Below, one piece after another: positions 55,599-60,896 of a DNA stretch of 60,896 nucleotides. The DNA lies in the NCBI GenBank assembly GCA_030407315.1, contig JALQPE010002677.1, positions 1 to 60,896 of the forward strand, written 5' to 3'. Under the pieces are notes generated by a model. It saw only the letters and a program-made list of their open reading frames with translations, had not been told where the DNA came from and made no database searches. The DNA comes from Asparagopsis taxiformis (Eukaryota > Rhodophyta > Florideophyceae > Bonnemaisoniales > Bonnemaisoniaceae). Both the position numbers and the translations under genes were made by a program. Numbering within the stretch: position 1 is the stretch's first letter; each line of letters begins with the position of its first letter.

Positions 55599-56685
55599 CG
55601 CGAAGTTTTCTGAGCCCAATACGCCGGATGACAACATTGAGATTGGGCCTCCCCGGGAAAAGAAGAGTAGAGTCAATGCAAGAAAACGAACGACTGGAGA
55701 AGAAGCACCACTCTTCACTGACGAGCAAGAAAAATCCCTTCCAGACCGCACATTCGCAGAGGAGATACCTGAGAAGCTGCCTTTATGCGTTCCTTCCAAC
55801 TCCAGAATGAAGTATTATATCACAGAAGAAGATATTGATACAATCCGGACGGAGATAATGGAAGCAGCTGCAGGCTACTCTACTTTGGTATGTCCCCTCG
55901 GTTCTTGTGAAAGCTAACAATACTTCAGCTACCAGAGAAGAATGATCGACGAGCTTGGTTACGTGGTGTTGCAAGAAATTTTCTCTTCTACTACAGTGGG
56001 AGCAGCTACGCACGAGTTATTCACACAGATGGCCAGCACATTCCAAGGTACTACAAGTGGCTCAAGTTCAAGTCAGAAGAACCCGTGGAAACCACTTCGA
56101 CCGAAAGACAGCACTGGTGTATTCAAGACGGACCGGAAAAGCATCTGCGATGACCTTGAGCAAGAAAGCGCGTGGCAGTACAGGAACAAGCTGATTCTGG
56201 AGCTAGGTAAGGCGATTTGTGCGGAGAACCTGAAGATCGGGTTTGGAAGAGAAGAAGCGGTGGTTTTTCCAGAAACGGGTCTTCGTCTGATTTTGACCGC
56301 AGAAGGTAGTCAGGAGCAACTTATGCATACCGATGTTCCCGTCCGTGAGGGAACTGGAACTGGTCCTCTCAACTCGCCATCATATTTCATGATGGCTGCT
56401 GGTGCGGATGGGTTCATCATTCGTATCGCCAAGTTCAGCCATGTGTGCCTAAGTCATCCAGCGAAAGACAAGTACCGCGTGCCAGTGACGAACGTGCGCA
56501 TCCCACCGTATTCCCTGCTTGTATGCCGAACGGACGTGTATCACGGAGGAATGGGATTCGCGGAGGGTCGTTCTTCGGTGAGGTACCAGCATCCTATCCG
56601 GTCCCATCTATCACTGCGAACTTCCAGGGAGAAGTTGCTACAGCTTCCCTTCAATGTCAACTACTGGGAGCGTTTAGATATCTGA
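55561..56685 (+). CDS. Module A: 2-oxoglutarate/Fe(II) oxygenase-like protein
   Basis: Exon 1 from ATG 55561 (or the conserved MKYY start at 55807) to 55887, intron 55888-55935, exon 2 to TGA at 56685. Before 55807 the sequence is basic and disordered (KKSRVNARKR). The enzyme part begins DELGYVVLQEIF, a start typical of phytanoyl-CoA dioxygenase-like folds, and has the iron ligands H-x-D in QLMHTDVP (about residues 129 and 131 counted from 55942) and H in DVYHGGMGF (about 201), with Arg 9 or 13 residues later as the likely 2-oxoglutarate binder. Such enzymes hydroxylate small molecules, proteins or nucleic acid bases; the substrate is not evident. Module B retains the MKYY start and the helix after it (60762-60824) before the window ends. 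Confidence 0.65.
55888..55935 (+). other. Probable spliceosomal intron in the oxygenase gene
   Basis: 48 bases starting GTATGT, with branch-like GCTAAC at 55913-55918 and ending CTACCAG. It contains an in-frame TAA (55915-55917), and removing it joins the two coding parts in the same frame. An earlier TTCAG (55924-55928) would give a 41-base intron, but that breaks the frame. Confidence 0.6.
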
Positions 56686-56906
56686 TGAAATTAGTTCTTA
56701 ATAGCATTCTATGGCAGGCATCAAGGCCGCCTTCAAGTAAACGATGAAAGTTAGGCTAGTACATGACGTTTGCGTATGTAGACGGGTCAGAGATATACAA
56801 TACTCAATTTAATATGAGAAGGGGAGGAAACTATGGCGGGCACTACTAGAATAGAACAAGGTAATATCGCAGTCGTCTTTGGTTGCAACATTGAGGTGAG
56901 GAAGGC

Positions 56907-57141
56907 TTACAGATGATGCAGTTTCGCTGGGGTGCTGACAGCAAAGTCATCGTTACGATGACTTTGCTGTAAGAAATCAAATCATTACAGCGGCCACAAT
57001 TTTTTACCGGGTAAAAAATTCTTGCTGATTTTTTTACCCTGTAAAATTTTCTCACCACTGTAATCAAACCTTTCCTTACAGCAAAGTCATCGTAACGATG
57101 ACTTTGCTGTAAGCATCCCGGGTAAACGGCTTCGGCTGTAA
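56907..57141. repeat. Nested-palindrome repeat, copy P2
   Basis: Starts TTACAGATGATGCAGTTT and ends CTGTAA, containing the two 39-base palindromes at 56935-56973 (one mismatch) and 57075-57113, with central T and A respectively. Inside are TTTTTACCGGGTAAAAA and a relative. The outer ends of copies P2 and P3 align, giving TTACAG...CTGTAA termini. It stands after the oxygenase gene. Confidence 0.88.
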
Positions 57142-57685
57142 GCGGTTGGGAGTTTCGTCGGTCTCCCACCCTGGGAAGGGTGAGAAGGGAAGTGTGGAGC
57201 CGGGAACATCGTACAACGATGGTTTGGACGGCTGTTGACGGCCCTAGGGAGCACTCTGCGTCGTGCAAGCCTGGTTTGCGCTGGCTGCACTACCTGGTAT
57301 TGAACGGTTCTGTGCGTAAAGTTTACTCATGAAGGAGGTAGGGTGTTGTGTACCACACCAACCATAGTTACTAACATTTGCAGTGTACTCTAGTGATGTA
57401 ATTATTATTCTAGTTTCTAACTATAAAATAATATTAAGTAAGTCAGATGTGCACAGAGCATGCTCTAAGCCTAGCACAGTAGAGAAAGATGGAAGAAAGA
57501 TTGAAGGGTAGGCATGCAGAAGTATGAAGGCAGCAGTATGTGTAGACTATGGCAGTGGTAAGAAAATATTTCATGCACCAAAGGGGCGGGCAGAGTGACT
57601 GTAGAGACGTGGTGTGTAGGGGGAAGGTAGGTGGAGATAATGAAGGAGGACAACAGAAATGAGAGCGAGGGTTGAGACCAACGGC
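57142..57685. other. Intergenic between P2 and P3
   Basis: No gene seen. Purine-biased AT-rich sequence. Confidence 0.4.
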
Positions 57686-57892
57686 TTACAGATGGAGCAG
57701 TTTACCAGGGATGCTTACAGCAAAGTCATCGTTACGATGACTTTGCTGTCAGGAAACAAAACATTACAGTAGCCATGATTTCTTTACCCGGTAAAAAAAT
57801 TCCTGGCCTCTGTAATGAAACCTTTCCTTACAGCAAAGTCATCGTAACGATGGCTTGCTGTAAGGATCCTTGGTAAACTGCCTGAGCTGTAA
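57686..57892. repeat. Nested-palindrome repeat, copy P3
   Basis: Starts TTACAGATGGAGCAGTTTAC and ends CTGTAA. The complement of its end keeps CAGTTTACCA and GGAT before the 39-base palindrome, so the terminal inverted repeats are about 70 bases and include the palindromes at 57714-57752 and 57827-57864 (the second has lost one base). Lies upstream of module B. Confidence 0.88.
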
Positions 57893-58222
57893 TTGTCGTA
57901 CAACGAAAAGTGATGTGGAAGGTTCGGATTGTCAACCGCTGAATATCATTACCAGGGTGTATACTAATAGGAATATGTCAGTTATCTGAGTTTGCGTTTA
58001 CTCGCCTATCTTACTCAGCTTACGCAGCAAAACAGCTTGTCGTTCAGATCTTCTTCTCTCTTTCTCAATCTTTCACTCTTCTTTCCTCATTTATTCATCA
58101 AAGCAATGGCTCAACAATCCCCCAACGCGTTTCGACCGCCAGGTGCGCTCTGCCAGCCGCCGTGACAACGATTCTCCCACTCCTTCTCCCACTCCTTCTC
58201 CTTCTCTGGCCCCCCTGTCCCC
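57893..58222 (+). other. Upstream region of module B
   Basis: No gene. A pyrimidine-rich leader (TTCTTCTCTCTTTCTCAATC and following) ends in CCCCATGG at the proposed start, typical of a 5' leader. Confidence 0.4.
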
Positions 58223-59136
58223 ATGGACGTTTGCGAAGCTGCTGCAGCGCTGACCCAGCTCAGCCCAGCACCTAAGCCCGTCCCCTCCCCCCCTTCGGCT
58301 TCCGATCCTGCGGTTGTCCGACAATCGACGCTGGCGTTCCCGCAACTCCGCTTCCGGCTCAATCTGCCGAAGCGGCGCCAGCCGTCGAGGGATCTGGTGC
58401 TCCTCTGCCTAGCTCGCCTGCTCCGGACATGATCATCGCGTCCGGCAGCGACTTGGCAGAGGATGCGGAGAAGGTCGATGATCACAACGCTCGTGACATC
58501 GTACCGAACAAGCCTCTCCGCAGCACCAGGCTGGCCTACCCTGGCACAGTGCCCATCCCGGTGGATGTGGACTACGACATAAGTCCGGAGAGCTGCCGAA
58601 ACATTCCAGTCTTCATTTCCCCTCTGGATGTTTCTCCTCCGGCAGTCGTGTCCAGGGTGGTCAGGCCGCATCGCGTTGATGAGTTGAAGAAAACGTTTCT
58701 CACTCAGGGATTTTCCGTGATTGCTTCACGCGTGTCCGTCTGCGAGGTGATTGATTCCAATGCCAAAGTCCGACTGCAATACGTCGATGGATCTCACCGA
58801 GTGACCGCGTTGAAGGCCATTCTCGAGTCGGCTGGACCTGCTCCTGCGAAGGACAGTCCAGAGTGGGAGGAGTTTGTCAGTTCAGACATTACCGTCGATT
58901 TGGAACCATTCCAGTCGACTTTCTCCTCCCACCGACTCGGCTTGGCCGGGATGTCTTCTGCTCCGAAGAAGTACTCCCGCTCACGGCTGATGAACTTCCA
59001 CACCCACAATGTCAGCGAGGTAACAGTTGCTGACAATGTGTGCTCTGTGATGGAGAGTCATCAATATCCACGCCTGGGAAAGAAGAAGATCGAGCCGACC
59101 GTTCAATACATCAAAGAACGGAAAGCGCTGAGCTGA
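58223..59136 (+). CDS. Module B: ParB/sulfiredoxin-like protein
   Basis: Second, diverged copy of the ParB-like gene. ATG at 58223 in a CCATGG context opens a Pro/Ala-rich leader in one frame. The main frame (ATG 58429) is already coherent upstream of that ATG (SAEAAPAVEGSGAPLPSSPA), so a frame change or an intron near 58310-58350 probably joins them. The main part has 235 residues: an acidic lead, then VVRPHRVDELKKTFLTQGF and DGSHRVTAL (residues about 120-128), then a longer insert than in A (WEEFVSSDITVDLEPFQSTF) and a helical end VQYIKERKALS before TGA 59134-59136. It is richer in GC than module A. The next frame is in +1, as in A. Confidence 0.65.
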
Positions 59137-59347
59137 TTCGTCCGAGCAGCTCATGCGCTACGTCTCGATCGCCCGAAGTTCAAGACCATTGAAAGCCCTG
59201 CTTTCAAATACTGGTCGAGCATCCCGAATAGGCCGGAGTTCGTGCAGTTTCTCTTCCACAGAGGATCTGGCTGGATGTACGGTGAATTTGTTTTTCAATG
59301 GGTCGTTCAGGAGTGCGCCGCACGTCCAAAAGTGTTTTATTCCTTGA
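59137..59347 (+). pseudogene. Module B: YWSSIP-domain remnant
   Basis: Right after the ParB-like stop, the +1 frame reads SSEQLMRYVSIA, matching SENSYRQYINIA of module A. After a further shift near 59175, FKYWSSIPNRPEFVQFLF and MYGEFVFQWVVQE continue to about 59350. The order of motifs equals that in A, but at least one more frame change is needed, so this copy is either decayed or affected by sequencing indels. Confidence 0.6.
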
Positions 59348-59497
59348 GATGACGGCGCGCTACACTTGTAGCTGTCGGTCGGCCGGGCTGAAACCGTACT
59401 CGGTTGGTACCATTGGGCAGGAATGGATTGTGGTTTGTTGGAAATCTTCGGGTACGTGAAGGAGGTGGCCGAGTATTGGAACGTTCGGATGTGTTGA

Positions 59498-60765
59498 GTG
59501 ATGCTGGATGCGTCAATTCCCAGCCGGGGTGACCCGAGCAAGAGCTTCGACATTCGCTCACGCGTTGTCGAAGTTCCTGCTCAGATGGTCCCCAGAAGGG
59601 GTGCTGGGCAGACTTCCGTCCCAAGGAAGGCCCCCTCCCCCGATGGTTACAGTTACGAAAACATTTTTCCCCGTAAGAAGTCTGTCTTCGGGAAGGACGC
59701 CAGGAAAATGCTCCTGCGCGTCACTGGGTACCGCGACATGCAAATGCGGAAAACGCTTTCACGCGAGGTACCCAGGACATCCCACATGCTGCGCTCCCAG
59801 CCACATGTGGTGATGATGCCCCATCCCTTCCTCTTCCAATTTCCTCCCCATCCCCTTCATCCTCCATTCCTTTGCCCCCACCACCTCAACTGGAATCTTC
59901 CAGCAATTCCGAGGTTGCCCCTGTTCCTGTCTCTCCTCTGCCGTGTCGGCATCCTCCCCTGCGGTGACCCCGGTCAAGCCGACTGCGCGTGGTCCCCAGG
60001 ATGGCAGCGAACGCTCTGTCCAGTTTCCCACGCTGGGACTGGTACCCTAACCGTCCTGTCCAAGCCGCCGCCAGGAGCAGGTCTCACCGGCTTCGCAGCC
60101 TGAGCCTGCGACTCCGGCTGCCGAGCAGCACCCTGCTGCTTGGCCCCCGCTGTCGAAGCTTCCCGTTTTGCATCTGCTAGCAGTTCGGGAAGCTCCAGCG
60201 ATGAAATTTCGTCCTTCACCATCCGGTGGGGTTGGACAGAAGACGGTTGCGAGGATTTCGACGGAGGGCCTACTCCCGAGAATGTGGTCGAGGACAGGTC
60301 GGGTGGACAGGGAGGTAGCAGTGCGAAGGACGGTGCAGATCCTGACGAAGATGTTATTGAGGTCAGTGATTCTGCACCGCCTGGAGTGGAAACTTCTGGG
60401 AGGAAAGTGATGCCCAGAAGGAGTACCCGCCTGCAAGCGAGTCGTTCCGGTCGGGTGGAACGGCGGGTGTTGCTGTGGAGGTCGTCGAGCTGGGAGCGCC
60501 CCCGAGGATGCGGGTGAAAAACTCCATCCTCGGGAAGCGTAATTGGACGCCGCTTCTGCGACGCCCGAGCCTTCTACAAAAGAGAAGGCTCGGTGAGACT
60601 TCTTCGAAGTCGTCGTCAAAGAAATCCAAGTCGGCTTCCCTAGGTCGTTCTGGAGCCGGTTCTCCAGTTCGACGACGCCAGGAGAATCCCATTCCCGACA
60701 GTATCGTCGATGAGGAATTTGGCCGCCGTCTCTCCCCAGCGCAATTGCATCTGGCAGCCGGATGA
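59498..60765 (+). pseudogene. Module B: disordered linker, several frames
   Basis: Low-complexity coding-like sequence in shifting frames: a part near 59500-59770 with SYENIFPRKKSVFGKDARKM, Pro-rich sequence to about 60060, acidic Ser-rich GGPTPENVVEDRSGGQGGSS near 60260-60320, then basic SSKSSSKKSKSASLGR (60600-60650) and ENPIPDSIVDEEF near 60686-60722. The last part corresponds to the basic and LPDRTFAEEI stretch before MKYY in module A. No enzymatic motif. The breaks make gene limits uncertain. Confidence 0.4.
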
Positions 60766-60896
60766 AGTACTATAGGGAAAGTACGACGGTGGAGACGGTT
60801 CGGGCGGAAATGAGGGCGGCAGCATTCCAGGCAGCTGCATCGCCGGGTTGCTGAGGATACGGTGGTGGACAGGTACTTTGCGGTGAAGAAGGTATT
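60762..60896 (+). CDS. Module B: start of the oxygenase-like gene, cut by the window
   Basis: ATG at 60762 overlaps the upstream TGA (ATGA) and reads MKYYRESTTVETVRAEMRAAA, the counterpart of MKYYITEEDIDTIRTEIMEA in module A. Further on, another frame reads LHRRVAEDTVVDRYFAVKKV, in the place of QRRMIDELGYVVLQEI. The catalytic residues would lie beyond the window edge, so only homology of the start is shown. Confidence 0.5.

Noticed and set aside
52529..57892. CRISPR array or bacterial terminators from the spaced palindromes
   Set aside because: The genome is eukaryotic, copies come in inverted pairs rather than direct repeats with spacers, and the outer ends define a transposon-like repeat.

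Overview
This window is repeat-dominated nuclear DNA from a eukaryote. The evidence is two nearly complete Ty3/gypsy LTR retrotransposons with chromodomains, a Ty1/copia remnant, signal-peptide proteins with TATA boxes and AATAAA signals, and one probable spliceosomal intron. No taxonomic marker is present, so I cannot name the lineage. A red alga, another protist or an early-diverging fungus are guesses only. Several apparent reading frames start at non-ATG codons; I moved starts to the first ATG where the organism's biology requires it.

Layout. (1) 1-13465: gypsy element E1 on the + strand (LTR, PBS, gag, protease, RT/RNase H/integrase/chromodomain, a long non-coding zone with a tandem duplication, an antisense gene, PPT, LTR). 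Its LTRs are about 98% identical, yet gag and pol carry many frameshifts. E1 sits inside a dead Ty1/copia element whose RT/RNase H and 3' LTR follow at 13466-15478. (2) 15479-25535: gene-poor host-like DNA with two divergently oriented secreted proteins (16339-16776 minus, 20749-21300 plus) that share an almost identical six-cysteine spacing. (3) 25536-29120: an eroded LTR-like start, a decayed + strand gypsy pol (E3a), and the first part of a third copy of the antisense gene (E4). (4) 29121-42817: gypsy element E2 in reverse orientation, with the same gene order and the same primer-binding site as E1, and a homologous antisense gene. (5) 43025-46075: the gag and protease of another + strand gypsy copy (E3b), truncated. 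(6) 46080-48640: minisatellites, hairpins and a foldback repeat. (7) 48701-60896: a large putative Tnp2/KDZ-like transposase, then two diverged copies (A and B) of a gene module encoding a ParB/sulfiredoxin-like protein, a domain with a conserved YWSSIP motif, a charged coiled-coil linker and, visible in copy A, a 2-oxoglutarate/Fe(II) oxygenase. Three copies of a repeat built from nested palindromes lie between the genes. Copy B runs off the end of the window.

The two most interesting systems are the antisense accessory gene, conserved between divergent chromodomain gypsy elements, and the ParB-like plus 2OG-oxygenase module next to the transposase. The latter recalls, without proving kinship to, the TET/JBP-bearing DNA transposons of fungi. 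Many frames are broken by single indels or single stop codons; some of this may be sequencing or assembly error rather than decay.
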